The notes: generated from the sequence alone by a model not told the origin. A DNA stretch of 64,000 nt from Fluviicola sp. (GCF_029266855.1 NZ_JAQSWB010000001.1:62001-126000), one strand, 5' to 3'; numbered from the stretch's first letter, positions 35,371 to 44,988 are shown. A program made the numbers and translations.

Positions 35371-35778
35371 CTAAACATTTTGATCCTTTTTGTAATTACT
35401 TAGAGCTTCCGGATCATAGGAAAAGAACAGGTTTGCCCAGATTATTTTCGATAAAGCATACAGATAAGGACTTAGAAAAATAGAAAGTCCGGAAATGACT
35501 GAAATCTGAATAAAGGTACTTGCGTTGGGGAAAAATAAATTGAAACCAGCCCAGCAGGCTACAAACAGTCCGACACCCAAACCATAAGAAACATACATTG
35601 CTCCGTAATAGAATCCGATCTCTTTTTCGTATTTCAATCCGCAGCTTGGACAATATTTATGGGTTTCACCAACGTTTTTCAGAGAATAGGGATGAGCGAC
35701 ATAAAAATCTCCTTCCTGACATCTGGGACATTTCATCCTGAGAACACTATTCAATTTTGATCCTTTACCGATTAGCAC
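35371..35778 (-). CDS. DUF983 family membrane protein with zinc-ribbon-like start
   Basis: 135 residues starting with GTG at 35778. The usual DUF983 opening (KGSKLNSVLRMKCPRCQEGDF) begins there, so the later ATG at 35736 is too short. Two CPxC pairs (CPRC near residue 17, CPSC near 43) may form a zinc ribbon, followed by two transmembrane helices (GLGVGLFVACWAGFNLFF and ISVISGLSIFLSPYLYAL). Function is unknown. A -7 box TAACTTTG lies at 35799-35806. Confidence 0.85.
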   Translation of the reverse strand: MLIGKGSKLNSVLRMKCPRCQEGDFYVAHPYSLKNVGETHKYCPSCGLKYEKEIGFYYGAMYVSYGLGVGLFVACWAGFNLFFPNASTFIQISVISGLSIFLSPYLYALSKIIWANLFFSYDPEALSNYKKDQNV

Positions 35779-35798
35779 ACCTTTATCTTTAATTACAG

Positions 35799-35806
35799 CA
35801 AAGTTA
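35799..35806 (-). promoter_or_regulatory. -7 element (TAACTTTG) for the DUF983 gene
   Basis: Exact TAnnTTTG on the minus strand, 20 bases before the GTG start. Confidence 0.5.
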
Positions 35807-35930
35807 GAAACACCGATCCGAAGAAAAGCTGATGCGGATCAATTTTTATATTTTTTTTGAAACCTTTTTCTGCTTTAGGCGTTAAAGAAACTAACGGATC
35901 AATTATTAACATCTACAGGTTAAGGGAAAG

Positions 35931-35960
35931 AGGCTAAGTGCAGTTGCATTTGGCCTTTTT
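35931..35960 (+). terminator. Orphan terminator-like hairpin
   Basis: 12-bp stem aggctaagtgca/tgcatttggcct with two G-U pairs and a 2-base loop, then ttttcttt. No plus-strand gene ends just upstream, so it could be the end of a small RNA between 35807 and 35956. The rest of the 302-base gap shows only a short ttcgc/gcgaa repeat near 36004-36019. Confidence 0.4.
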
Positions 35961-36068
35961 CTTTGGTTGAAATTGTTCGGAAACCCTTATGGATAAAGGG
36001 CTGTTCGCAATATCGCGAATTTAGAACAGAATCGAAAAAAACTTTCGTTCCGTAGGCTCTTTTGTGAT

Positions 36069-36076
36069 TACTTTTG
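36069..36076 (+). promoter_or_regulatory. -7 element (TACTTTTG) for the YhiN-like gene
   Basis: Exact consensus only four bases before the ATG, which would give a leaderless or nearly leaderless mRNA. No -33 TTG at the expected distance. Confidence 0.4.
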
Positions 36077-36080
36077 AGGG

Positions 36081-37304
36081 ATGAAAAAATTGGATGTTTT
36101 GGTGATTGGTGCGGGAGCTGCCGGATGTTTTTCAGCGATCAAAGCTTCGGAAAACTTTAAACATGCAAAAATCGCTATCCTGGAAAGAAGCTCTAAACCA
36201 TTGGCAAAGGTCAAGATTTCCGGTGGTGGAAGGTGCAATGTTACCAATGTGATCTCTGACCCGGAAGAATTATCTAAACACTATCCAAGAGGTGAGCGCT
36301 TTCTTAAAAAGGCATTCTACCACTTTTCCAGTTCAGATATGAAAGCATGGCTGGAGACTCGGAATGTTCCTTTGAAATTGTACCCGGACGGATGTTATTT
36401 TCCCGTAAGCAATGATTCACAGACTATAATTGATTGCTTTTTGAACGAGTTGAAGAAGAATGGAGTGCAATTAATATTGAATCAGCGGGTAGAAACTGTT
36501 AAAAAACTGGATTCCGGTTTGTTTGAGGTTCGGACTCCCGATGAAATCTTCCATTCAAAGGCAGTAATTGTTACGACCGGTGGACAACCAAAAATATCCG
36601 GTTTTGAAATATTGAAAGAATTTAATCTGAAAATTGTTCCGCCCGTCCCGTCACTTTTCACTTTTAATATGCCAGGTGAACCGGTCAAAGAGCTGATGGG
36701 AATCGTACAGGAAAATGCATTGGTGAAAATTATAGGAGAAAAATGGACTTCTAACGGCCCTTTGCTAATTACTCATTGGGGAATGAGTGGTCCGGCTGTT
36801 TTGAAATCATCTGCGTTTGGTGCGCGAATCCTGGAGTTGAAAGGATATAAGTCTCAAATCGCTGTGAACTGGACAGGAGAGGAGAATCAAGAACTTGTCA
36901 GGGAAAAGATCAAAGAATTCACTTTATCTAATAAACTGGTGGTAAATACACCGATCTATGCTATCAAATCGAGATTGTGGACCTATCTTTTGGAAAAGGC
37001 AGGAATTCCAAATCAGTTCAAATGCTCTGAGTTGACACCAAAGCACCAAAACAAGCTATTGGAAATTTTAGTCAATGATTTGTATTTGATGGAAGGAAAA
37101 ACGACCTTTAAGGAAGAGTTTGTAACTGCCGGAGGAGTTGATTTGAACGAAATCAATGTGCAAACAATGGAAGTGAAGAAAGTTTCCGGGCTCTTTTTTG
37201 CCGGGGAAACCCTGGATATCGACGGAGTTACGGGAGGTTTTAATTTCCAGGCAGCCTGGACAACAGCGGCAATAGCCGGGAAAAGTGTATTACAAAACAA
37301 ATAG
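36081..37304 (+). CDS. HI0933/YhiN family flavoprotein (NAD(P)/FAD-dependent oxidoreductase)
   Basis: 407 residues. The FAD dinucleotide motif VIGAGAAGCFSAI (residues 7-19), the family signature KISGGGRCNVTN (45-56) and the late LFFAGETLDIDGVTGGFNFQAAWTTAAIAG are all present. The family binds FAD; the substrate is not settled. A lipoprotein gene follows after three bases, probably in the same transcript. Confidence 0.9.
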   Translation: MKKLDVLVIGAGAAGCFSAIKASENFKHAKIAILERSSKPLAKVKISGGGRCNVTNVISDPEELSKHYPRGERFLKKAFYHFSSSDMKAWLETRNVPLKLYPDGCYFPVSNDSQTIIDCFLNELKKNGVQLILNQRVETVKKLDSGLFEVRTPDEIFHSKAVIVTTGGQPKISGFEILKEFNLKIVPPVPSLFTFNMPGEPVKELMGIVQENALVKIIGEKWTSNGPLLITHWGMSGPAVLKSSAFGARILELKGYKSQIAVNWTGEENQELVREKIKEFTLSNKLVVNTPIYAIKSRLWTYLLEKAGIPNQFKCSELTPKHQNKLLEILVNDLYLMEGKTTFKEEFVTAGGVDLNEINVQTMEVKKVSGLFFAGETLDIDGVTGGFNFQAAWTTAAIAGKSVLQNK

Positions 37305-37307
37305 AAG

Positions 37308-37658
37308 ATGATTCGAGCCGTTTTGATACTAATTTGTGGATTGTTGGTTTCGTGTCGTACACCTGAAAAAGTGTCGCAGGAACAGACGAATACACAAACG
37401 GAAGCAGAAACTCCCAAGACAATCAGACACAGCGATGATGCATACTACCTTGGAGAGGTTCAGATACTGGATTGCGGACCTGTTATTCAAGTTTCACATG
37501 GAAAAAATAAGTATAGTTATACTCCGGCTAACCTGGACCCTAAGTTCCAGGTAGATAAATTGCGTTTAAAACTGATCTTTAAAGTATTGGACGAAAGAGG
37601 AACAGGGTGCTCAGAGTTCAGAGCTATTGAAATCAAAGAAGTTACTGAAATCCGTTAA
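37308..37658 (+). CDS. Small hypothetical lipoprotein
   Basis: 116 residues with a lipoprotein signal (LLVSC, Cys16), a Thr/Glu/Gln-rich linker and a compact beta domain (YLGEVQILDCGPVIQVSHG, KLRLKLIFKVLDERGTGC) with two cysteines that may pair. No family recognised. Three bases after the flavoprotein gene, and its stop directly faces the stop of the minus-strand peptidase at 37659. Confidence 0.65.
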   Translation: MIRAVLILICGLLVSCRTPEKVSQEQTNTQTEAETPKTIRHSDDAYYLGEVQILDCGPVIQVSHGKNKYSYTPANLDPKFQVDKLRLKLIFKVLDERGTGCSEFRAIEIKEVTEIR

Positions 37659-38597
37659 TTACAGCTGGTCCATTAAAACGCGGTAGATTTCAATCATAGA
37701 TTCAATGTCTTTCTTATAAACTTTCTCTTTTGGAGTATGGACATTATCTTCCGGAGCTCCTATAAAGCACCAATCGATCGGCAGATCTGACTTTTGAAGC
37801 ACAGAACCATCACTTCCGCCTGCTGATTCCACTTCCAATTGGTATTTTATCCCGGAATCATTTGCTATTGAAATGATCTTATTTAAGTACTTTCTCCGGG
37901 GCAGCATACTGTCGCGCATAGAAACTGCGACACCTCCTTTGTGAACAACACCCGGAGTAACCCAGGTAATATCGCAGATCAGGGCCTGAAATACTTCGTA
38001 ATTATTCATCAGGTATTTGGCACAGGCTCCAACGGAATTTCCGCCATGTTCTTCATACGTAGAAAATACAATGGCTCCGTTTTCCATTGTTTCTGCCAAT
38101 TGAAGTGCAACGTAAACACCTAATCGATTATCTAAATAAGGTGATTGAATGTATTCCTTGGTTTCTTTGAAATTGGGTTTAAAAGAAAGCAGTGTTCCTC
38201 TGTCGATAATGCGTTCATGAGAAAGCTGGATGCGTTGCTGGTTATATTCATTCTCAAAGATCATCAGTTCGCCTTCAACAATGCCTTGAGAATCACTCCC
38301 GACTAAGATTGTTCCGTCAATATTTTTTGGTCCTCCCACACGGATCAGTTCATTTTCATAGCCTACTGAATAACCGATCGTGTCCATATGGGCATAAACA
38401 GCCGTTCTTGGGTTTCCGAAAACCAAAATGAGTGCATCCTGGAAACCCAGACCATCAATGATATGCGGTTTTGATTTCCATCTTGAAGAATTCTTAAGGA
38501 TGTATTCTTTGATAAATGACTTAATTCGCGATTCATCACTTGCCAGTCCCTGGGTGCTGATAAGATCCTGAAGTAATTGACTATTGGATAATTCCAT
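37659..38597 (-). CDS. M42/M20-like metallo-aminopeptidase
   Basis: 312 residues. Likely metal ligands are in YAHMDTIGY (about residue 69), PYLDNRLG (about 153), the general-base pair TYEEHGG (about 179), ICDITWV (about 206) and DNVHTPKE (about 288). This order is that of M42 aminopeptidases, cytoplasmic di-metal enzymes that trim peptides. It is slightly shorter than classical M42 proteins. The start overlaps the YigZ stop by 17 bases. Substrate not predictable. Confidence 0.8.
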   Translation of the reverse strand: MELSNSQLLQDLISTQGLASDESRIKSFIKEYILKNSSRWKSKPHIIDGLGFQDALILVFGNPRTAVYAHMDTIGYSVGYENELIRVGGPKNIDGTILVGSDSQGIVEGELMIFENEYNQQRIQLSHERIIDRGTLLSFKPNFKETKEYIQSPYLDNRLGVYVALQLAETMENGAIVFSTYEEHGGNSVGACAKYLMNNYEVFQALICDITWVTPGVVHKGGVAVSMRDSMLPRRKYLNKIISIANDSGIKYQLEVESAGGSDGSVLQKSDLPIDWCFIGAPEDNVHTPKEKVYKKDIESMIEIYRVLMDQL

Positions 38598-39213
38598 GAT
38601 TTTCTATTCTGATATTTTTTTCTTCCGGCAGAAGAAGGTTTAATTCCATAAATTGTTCCAGCAAGTTTAGTTCTGAGACCGGGAGCTGGATGTTTAGCTT
38701 ACAAGATAATTGAAAATCCTGATTAATAATTCTCGCCCGGCTGTTTTTCAGGAGAGCCATAACCTGTGGCATTTCATTGTAATCGTAAAGTAAAGTGATG
38801 AGCAGTTCGTCTTCCTGTTCGATAATCTGAGCATTTTCCAGGGCTTCTTTTGAAGCAGTTCTGTATGCATTGATCAGGCCGCCGACACCCAAATTTACTC
38901 CGCCGTAATATCTTACAACAGCGATTAGAATGTTTGTCAGGTCAAATGATTGAATTTGTCCAAGGATTGGAGCTCCTGCAGAATTGGATGGTTCTCCGTC
39001 GTCACTTGCCCGGTATTTTTTTTTATCGCTTCCCAGACGGAAAGCAGAACAAACGTGAACAGCCTGGTGATGTTCTTTTCTAAGACGCTGGATATGGTCC
39101 CTGATTTCTTCCTCTGTTTTGCAGGGAATGGCAAACGCAAGAAACTTGGATCCCTTTTCTTTGTAGAATCCTTCGCTTAGTGTTGTGATTGTTTTGAATT
39201 TACCTCCTTGCAT
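38581..39213 (-). CDS. YigZ/IMPACT family protein
   Basis: 210 residues from the ATG at 39213. The longer frame from 39273 adds a hydrophobic stretch not found in the family. The N-terminal IMPACT domain carries YKEKGSKFLAFAIPC, the HVCSAFRLG region, ASDDGEPSNSAGAPIL and VRYYGGVNLGVGGLINAYR. The C-terminal half is the DUF1949-like domain. Proposed to act with ribosomes or translation stress; not firmly known. Confidence 0.9.
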   Translation of the reverse strand: MQGGKFKTITTLSEGFYKEKGSKFLAFAIPCKTEEEIRDHIQRLRKEHHQAVHVCSAFRLGSDKKKYRASDDGEPSNSAGAPILGQIQSFDLTNILIAVVRYYGGVNLGVGGLINAYRTASKEALENAQIIEQEDELLITLLYDYNEMPQVMALLKNSRARIINQDFQLSCKLNIQLPVSELNLLEQFMELNLLLPEEKNIRIENHGIIQ

Positions 39214-39298
39214 GAGTTTGCAAAGGTAAGAAGAAAGAAAGATCGGGAAAAGAAAGAATATTTTAATTCGCATTTTCCGAATTTGGAAATTCCCAATG

Positions 39299-39312
39299 TC
39301 CCAATATTGGGA
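39299..39312. repeat. 14-bp palindrome tcccaatattggga
   Basis: Perfect palindrome followed by cgagg, resembling the core of the elements at 737 and 45795. It may be a degenerate family member. Confidence 0.5.
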
Positions 39313-39394
39313 CGAGGTTTAAAACCAATAAATTACGTTACGAAAATACTCGCTAAAACAAAAATGACTGTCTTTCCGGACAGCCATTCTGATA

Positions 39395-40825
39395 TTATTG
39401 AATAGTCAATTTCTTTTCGAGATCTTCCAGGTAAACCCGGAACTGTTTGTCTGTTTCAGAAAGATTAATCACCGTTCTGCATGCATGAAGAACAGTTGCA
39501 TGATCTTTTCCACCACAGTGTGCTCCGATACTTGCCAATGAAGACTTTGTCATTTTCTTAGAGAAATACATCGAAATCTGACGGGCCTGAACAACTTCAC
39601 GCTTACGTGTTTTTGATTTCAGCATTTCAATTGGTAAGTCAAAATAATCACAAACCACTTTTTGGATATAGTCAATTGAAACTTCACGGGCAGTATTCTT
39701 CACAAACTTATCGATCATTTGTTTCGCCAAATCAAGCGTAATTGCTTTTTTGTTTAACGAAGCCTGAGCAAGAAGTGAAGTCATTGCACCTTCCATCTCA
39801 CGAATATTTGTGTTGATGCTGTATGCAAGGTATTCAACAACTTCGCGTGGAAGTTCGATACCGCTGCCATACATTTTCTTCTCCATGATCGCAATACGCG
39901 TTTCCAGATCAGGAGTTGAAAGGTCTGCAGACAATCCCCATTTGAAGCGGGACAATAAGCGCTGTTCCATTCCCTGCATTTCAACCGGCGGTTTATCCGA
40001 TGTTAAAATGATTTGTTTTCCATTTTGGTGTAAATGGTTGAAAATATGGAAGAATACGTCTTGTGTTTTTTCTTTTCCGGAGAAGAACTGAACATCATCA
40101 ATGATCAAAACATCAATCATTTGATAGAAGTGAATGAAATCGTTCGTTGTTTGATTACGAACAGCGTCAATAAACTGATGTGCGAACTTCTCGGAGCTAA
40201 CGTAAAGAACAGTTTTATTCGGGAATTGATTCTTTACACCAATACCGATTGAGTGGGCTAAATGCGTTTTTCCCAATCCGACACCACCGTAGATCAATAA
40301 AGGATTGAAAGCTGTTCCTCCGGGTTTGTTCGCTACTGCATAACCTGCAGAACGTGCTAAGCGGTTACAGTCACCTTCCACAAAGTTCTCAAATGAATAC
40401 GCCGGATTCAGGTTCGAATCGACATTCACTTTCTTCAATCCGGGAATAATAAATGGATTCTTGATCGGATTGTCGCTGATGTTTATGGGCATATGCATAG
40501 GTGCGTTCTTCACAGCCTTCTTATCGGAAGCAGGAAGTTTCACTGTATAAGGATTGGAATTGCTGGCAGAATTTTCCATTACAATACTGTATTCCAAATG
40601 CCCTTCTTGTCCGAGCTCTTTTTTAATTACCTTTTTTAACAGAGTAATATAATGTTCTTCCAACCATTCGTAAAAAAAGTGAGATGGAACTTGTATTGTC
40701 AGAATGTTGTTTTCAAGCTTTACGGGAACAATCGGTTCAAACCAAGTTTTGTAAGCTTGGATTGGTAAATTATCCTTGATAACTTTCAGACAGGAATTCC
40801 AAATAGCGTCATGGTTGGCACTCAT
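39395..40825 (-). CDS. dnaA: Chromosomal replication initiator DnaA
   Basis: 476 residues. Domain I at the N-terminus (residues 1-80), a variable linker to about 140, the AAA+ domain with Walker A GGVGLGKTH (180-188) and Walker B VLIIDDVQFF, and domain IV with the DNA-binding signature CGGKDHATVLHACRT near residue 445. It unwinds the origin. No cluster of DnaA boxes is seen in the 432-base gap upstream, so the origin is probably elsewhere. Confidence 0.97.
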   Translation of the reverse strand: MSANHDAIWNSCLKVIKDNLPIQAYKTWFEPIVPVKLENNILTIQVPSHFFYEWLEEHYITLLKKVIKKELGQEGHLEYSIVMENSASNSNPYTVKLPASDKKAVKNAPMHMPINISDNPIKNPFIIPGLKKVNVDSNLNPAYSFENFVEGDCNRLARSAGYAVANKPGGTAFNPLLIYGGVGLGKTHLAHSIGIGVKNQFPNKTVLYVSSEKFAHQFIDAVRNQTTNDFIHFYQMIDVLIIDDVQFFSGKEKTQDVFFHIFNHLHQNGKQIILTSDKPPVEMQGMEQRLLSRFKWGLSADLSTPDLETRIAIMEKKMYGSGIELPREVVEYLAYSINTNIREMEGAMTSLLAQASLNKKAITLDLAKQMIDKFVKNTAREVSIDYIQKVVCDYFDLPIEMLKSKTRKREVVQARQISMYFSKKMTKSSLASIGAHCGGKDHATVLHACRTVINLSETDKQFRVYLEDLEKKLTIQ

Positions 40826-41257
40826 TTAGCAGGGTATTTAAACGTTTATAATAATATGTTAATAAAAAAATAATCAGCGTAATAGATTCATAGCTTAACT
40901 GTTAAGCCTTCGAATTTTTAAGTGAGCAAATATTCTCATAAAAAAGTGAAAAAAAAAGTCGTTTAGGGGTTGATTATTTGAAAAGTTTTGCTTTGTATTG
41001 AAGTAATCCTTTAATATCATATTACAATTTTCTTAAAACCGACTGATTGTTCGATGAATATGCGAATTTTATAGTCAAATGTTAAATTTTGATATTTAAA
41101 CATTAAAAAACACTCTTCTTCAAAGGTACGAAATTAGATTGCAATAACCTTGATTTAATGTTCCGGAAATGTTCTTTAAAACCCCATGTGAATTCTAATC
41201 AAAAATCTGAAAAATAGTTACGACATTTAACCGAATTTATTTAGAACTTAAAACTTC
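40826..41257. other. AT-rich gap between dnaA and thioesterase genes
   Basis: 432 bases separating the divergent dnaA and thioesterase genes. A minus-strand -7 consensus TACCTTTG lies at 41121-41128 and could start a long (about 290-base) dnaA leader. No DnaA box (TTATCCACA or one-mismatch form), repeat cluster or small gene was found by eye. Confidence 0.5.
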
Positions 41258-41674
41258 ATGAAGACTTCATTTGAATTCCCGACAAAGGTGCGTGTGAGAT
41301 ATGGCGAAACAGACCAGATGGGGTATTGCTATTATGGAAATTATGCCGCTTATTTTGAAGTGGGAAGGGTGGAAGCAATGCGTTCTCTTGGAATGAGCTA
41401 CCGTGAACTGGAAGAAAGTGGAGTGATGTTGCCAGTAAGCCATTTTGAAGTGGACTATTTTAAACCTGCGCTGTATGACGATGAACTGACAATTGTTACG
41501 GCAATTACAGAGTTGAAAGGTCCGCGCTTGTTTTTTGAATACACACTTTACAACGAGAAGCAAGAATGCCTGAGTAAAGCAAAAACCACTCTGGTGTTTG
41601 TTTCAAAGGAAAGCATGAAACCGATTGCTCCTCCAAGTGCTTTTGTTGAACTAATGGAAAAACACCATGCTTGA
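41258..41674 (+). CDS. Acyl-CoA thioesterase, 4HBT/YbgC family
   Basis: 138 residues, hot-dog fold. VRVRYGETDQMGYCYYGNYAAYFEVGRVEAMRSLG is the 4-hydroxybenzoyl-CoA thioesterase signature, with the active-site Asp in ETDQMG (residue 18). Cuts acyl-CoA thioesters. It overlaps the arginase-family gene by eight bases, so the two form a unit. Confidence 0.9.
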   Translation: MKTSFEFPTKVRVRYGETDQMGYCYYGNYAAYFEVGRVEAMRSLGMSYRELEESGVMLPVSHFEVDYFKPALYDDELTIVTAITELKGPRLFFEYTLYNEKQECLSKAKTTLVFVSKESMKPIAPPSAFVELMEKHHA

Positions 41675-42656
41675 ATCTACTTTTTTTAAATTACAGCTGC
41701 CGGATGAAACGCATTTGAAGCGCTGGCTGACGGAAAGGGATGGTGAGATCCGAATTGGCCAGAACGTATTGTTTCGTTCGTCTGAGGAAGTAGACAGCTG
41801 GAAGGAAAAACGCTTTCACATTCTTGGAGTTAAAGAGGATATTGGTCCGCGTTTGAATGGTGGGAAAGGTGGTTCTGAAGCTGCATTTGAAGCTTTTATT
41901 TCGCGCTTTTTAGGAGTGCAGTCCAACAAGTTTTTAACAGGAAATTCGATCTGTATTCATGGATTTATTGATTTGCGAGAACCGGTAGATACGATCTCTT
42001 ATCTGCATGTGGATGATCTGGATTATTTGCTTTCAGCCTGGGTGAAGGAAGTAGTTGATTGCGGAGGAATCCCTATTGTTATTGGGGGTGGACACAACAA
42101 TGCCTATCCGATCATCAAAGGGGTGTCGGAGTCACTTGGTCTTGCAATTTCGGTGGTGAACCTGGATCCGCACGCAGATACAAGGGCAATGGAAGGAAGG
42201 CATTCCGGAAATCCGTTTTCTTATGCGTATGAATACGGATTCCTGGGACATTATTCTGTCCTGGGCTTACATGAATCATACAATAACCAATTTATACTCG
42301 ACCATTTAGAGGAAATGAAAGCATTCTTTACTTTTTATGAATCCTGGCTGGAAAAATCATTTAAGTTTCAGGCAGATATCGATAAGGTTTACGATTCCCA
42401 TTTTCAGACGGTAATGGGTGTTGAACTGGATATGGACGCAATTGCATATATGCCTTCAAGTGCTTTTACGCCTTCCGGAATAACGGTGGATCAGGCAAGG
42501 ATTTATGTGCGAAAAATGGCTTCTCTTGAAAAAGTCAGCTACCTGCATTTGCCTGAAGCTGCTCCGAAAAATGAAGCGGATGAGCTCATTGTTGGAAAAA
42601 CTCTGACTTATTTGGTGACAGATTTTGTTAAAGAGTACCATAAACATCATCTTTAA
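41667..42656 (+). CDS. Arginase-superfamily hydrolase, formimidoylglutamase-like
   Basis: 329 residues. Di-metal motifs are intact: GGGHNNAY (about residues 143-150), NLDPHADTR (about 166-174) and GVELDMDAI (about 249-257). The Bacteroidota group with the N-terminal KEDIGPRLNGGKGGSE is usually annotated formimidoylglutamase. No other hut gene is nearby, so arginase or agmatinase activity cannot be excluded. Overlaps the thioesterase by eight bases. Confidence 0.8.
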   Translation: MLESTFFKLQLPDETHLKRWLTERDGEIRIGQNVLFRSSEEVDSWKEKRFHILGVKEDIGPRLNGGKGGSEAAFEAFISRFLGVQSNKFLTGNSICIHGFIDLREPVDTISYLHVDDLDYLLSAWVKEVVDCGGIPIVIGGGHNNAYPIIKGVSESLGLAISVVNLDPHADTRAMEGRHSGNPFSYAYEYGFLGHYSVLGLHESYNNQFILDHLEEMKAFFTFYESWLEKSFKFQADIDKVYDSHFQTVMGVELDMDAIAYMPSSAFTPSGITVDQARIYVRKMASLEKVSYLHLPEAAPKNEADELIVGKTLTYLVTDFVKEYHKHHL

Positions 42657-42673
42657 TTCGTAATATTGGGTTT

Positions 42674-44914
42674 GTGGCTGCACTCCGGGATATTACCTCC
42701 AATACATTTCAGTTCGTAAGGGTCTTTTTCCCTTTCGTATTATTGGCTCATCATTTGAAGCACAACCTGCTTGGCTTCTTCTATTGGGTCTTTTTCTTTT
42801 TGCTGATATCGGATAAAGTCGGGATTGGTTTTGGTCTTGCGTATTTGTTTTTATCTCCCGAGTACCAGGGCGACACAGGCTTTTTCTCTTTTCTGCTTAT
42901 TGGTTTTTCTTTTGGAGGACTGACAATGGCTTTTCACTCGTATTCTTATATGAGGCTTGCTTCACGCTTTCCTTTTTTGGCAATGGTCAACAAACCATTT
43001 GTGCGTTTTTGCATCAACAACAGCATCATCCCGGTAAGCTTTATTGTTTTTTTTATCATTCGGATTATTCGTTTTCAGCGAATGGAAGAATTTGAGTCCT
43101 GGCTGAATATATCTCTTTTTGTGTTCGGATTTTTAGTGGGTTTCTTTCTTTTTGTGGGGGTTTCGCTGCTTTACTTTTTCCCGATCAATAAGAACCTCTT
43201 TGAATTAAAACGCTACGATGAGGAGCGGTCCGTTAGAACTACTCGTTGGATGCGCTTCGGAAAGAGAAACCGGATCAAAGTTAAAAGTGCCAACAGGCAG
43301 CGCTTGTACTGGTATGTCGGAAGAGGATTACGGATACAGCAATGCCGCTCTACAAAACATTATGCTCAGACGCTGCTCCAATCGGTATTTGACCAAAACA
43401 GGATTTCAACAACTGTTTTTGAAATAGCGACCATTCTGACCTTTATCCTGATCGGCTTATTCGGTGGTAAAACATTTCTCGATGTTCCTGCGGGTGTAAG
43501 TGTAGTGCTGCTTCTTACCATTATCCTGATGCTGTTGAGTGCGCTTTTATCCTGGCTGAGGGTTTGGGCTTACCCGATCATTATTCTGTGTTTCCTGTTC
43601 ATGAACTATTTGTCCAAAACAGTGGAGATGTTTAAGTTTCAAACACAGGCTTACGGCTTGGCCTATGATCAGCCCGCAGTTTATTCCGATTCGGCAATTC
43701 ACGAATTGAGTAAGGACGCAACCCAGCGTTCGGGTGATTACGAGGATTACATTACTTATTTGGAGAATTGGAAGAAGCAAACAGGAGAAAAAAAGCCGCT
43801 TATGGTGGTTGTGAATACTTCCGGAGGAGGTTCGCGGAGTGCATCATGGGTTTTCCAGGTGCTCCGGATTTGTGATTCCCTGAGTGATTTTAAATCGTCC
43901 AGACACATTGCGATGATAACGGGAGCCTCCGGTGGGACGGTTGGTGCATCTTATTACCGTTCATTATTGCTGGAGAATTATCAAACGAAAAAAGTGAACT
44001 TCAACGATAAAAAGTATTTTGAAGAAATCTCCCAGGATCTGTTGAATAAATTATCGTTTGCGGCATCTACTAATGATCTGTTTTTCCGCTATCAGTCCAG
44101 TTTTGAAGATTCGGAATACAGTTACGACCGGGCGATGGCTTTTGAATCGGATCTGAATGAGAATACCGGTCAGAGACTGAATAAACCTTTGAGATATTTC
44201 CGGGCCTTTGAGAAAAAAGGAATTATTCCCAATATTATCCTCACTCCCTCAGTTGTTAATGATGGAAGGCGGATAATGATTTCTTCGTTAGGACTGAGCT
44301 TTTTGATGGATTCTGCATCACCATCACCGGAAATGAATCGCGTTCAGGAAAATATTGATATTCACCTCCTGCTGAAAAAACAAAAATCGGAAAAATTGCG
44401 CCTGTCTTCTGCATTGCGGATGAATGCATCTTTCCCCTACGTTCTTCCCATGACGAGTTTGCCGACTACCCCGGAAATTCAAGTGATGGATGCTGGTGCT
44501 CGTGACAATTTCGGCACCCGGATAACTGTTCAATGGCTCATGAGATTAGAATCCTGGATCAGAAAAAACACCAGTGGAGTAGTAATTCTTCAAATTCGCG
44601 ATAACAAACGGATCATGTATAATGAGCAAGCACGTTCTTTCGGATTGTTCGATAAGTTTACCACGCCGCTTTCAAATGTATTTACCAACTTTCCGCGAAT
44701 CCAGGATTACGACCAGGATGAACTGCTTCGTGTGACAATGGATAAATATGCAGTGCCTATCCGGACAATTAATTTGAATCTGAGGGAATTGCAAAAAGAC
44801 CGGATCAGTCTTTCGTGGCATTTAACCAAGCACGAGAAATTAAAAGTGCTGGCAGCAATCAAGCGTTCTTCCAATGTGAAGGAATTCGAAAAATATCAGA
44901 AACTCTTGAATTGA
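42674..44914 (+). CDS. Membrane-anchored patatin-like phospholipase
   Basis: 746 residues from a GTG start. Eight or so transmembrane helices occupy the first ~330 residues, followed by a patatin domain: oxyanion loop NTSGGGSRSASW (about 377), nucleophile elbow MITGASGGTVG with Ser419, and catalytic Asp in VMDAGARDNFG (about 606). Both catalytic residues are present, unlike in the patatin-like protein at 4384. Predicted inner-membrane acyl hydrolase. It follows the arginase-family gene by 17 bases. The ends of the membrane part are not annotated more finely. Confidence 0.8.
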   Translation: MAALRDITSNTFQFVRVFFPFVLLAHHLKHNLLGFFYWVFFFLLISDKVGIGFGLAYLFLSPEYQGDTGFFSFLLIGFSFGGLTMAFHSYSYMRLASRFPFLAMVNKPFVRFCINNSIIPVSFIVFFIIRIIRFQRMEEFESWLNISLFVFGFLVGFFLFVGVSLLYFFPINKNLFELKRYDEERSVRTTRWMRFGKRNRIKVKSANRQRLYWYVGRGLRIQQCRSTKHYAQTLLQSVFDQNRISTTVFEIATILTFILIGLFGGKTFLDVPAGVSVVLLLTIILMLLSALLSWLRVWAYPIIILCFLFMNYLSKTVEMFKFQTQAYGLAYDQPAVYSDSAIHELSKDATQRSGDYEDYITYLENWKKQTGEKKPLMVVVNTSGGGSRSASWVFQVLRICDSLSDFKSSRHIAMITGASGGTVGASYYRSLLLENYQTKKVNFNDKKYFEEISQDLLNKLSFAASTNDLFFRYQSSFEDSEYSYDRAMAFESDLNENTGQRLNKPLRYFRAFEKKGIIPNIILTPSVVNDGRRIMISSLGLSFLMDSASPSPEMNRVQENIDIHLLLKKQKSEKLRLSSALRMNASFPYVLPMTSLPTTPEIQVMDAGARDNFGTRITVQWLMRLESWIRKNTSGVVILQIRDNKRIMYNEQARSFGLFDKFTTPLSNVFTNFPRIQDYDQDELLRVTMDKYAVPIRTINLNLRELQKDRISLSWHLTKHEKLKVLAAIKRSSNVKEFEKYQKLLN

Positions 44915-44988
44915 AAGTGTCATTTCGACTTCGCTAAGTGTCTTTTTAATTTCCTTGTTTTGAACACAGCAACTGAGCGGGGTTGAAG

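Noticed and set aside
35277-35483. Plus-strand frame across the MuiA-DUF983 junction
   Set aside because: It crosses the terminator and lies opposite the DUF983 gene.
40826-41257. The AT-rich gap upstream of dnaA as the replication origin
   Set aside because: No DnaA-box cluster (TTATCCACA or close variant) or repeated AT 13-mer is visible; in this phylum oriC often lies away from dnaA.
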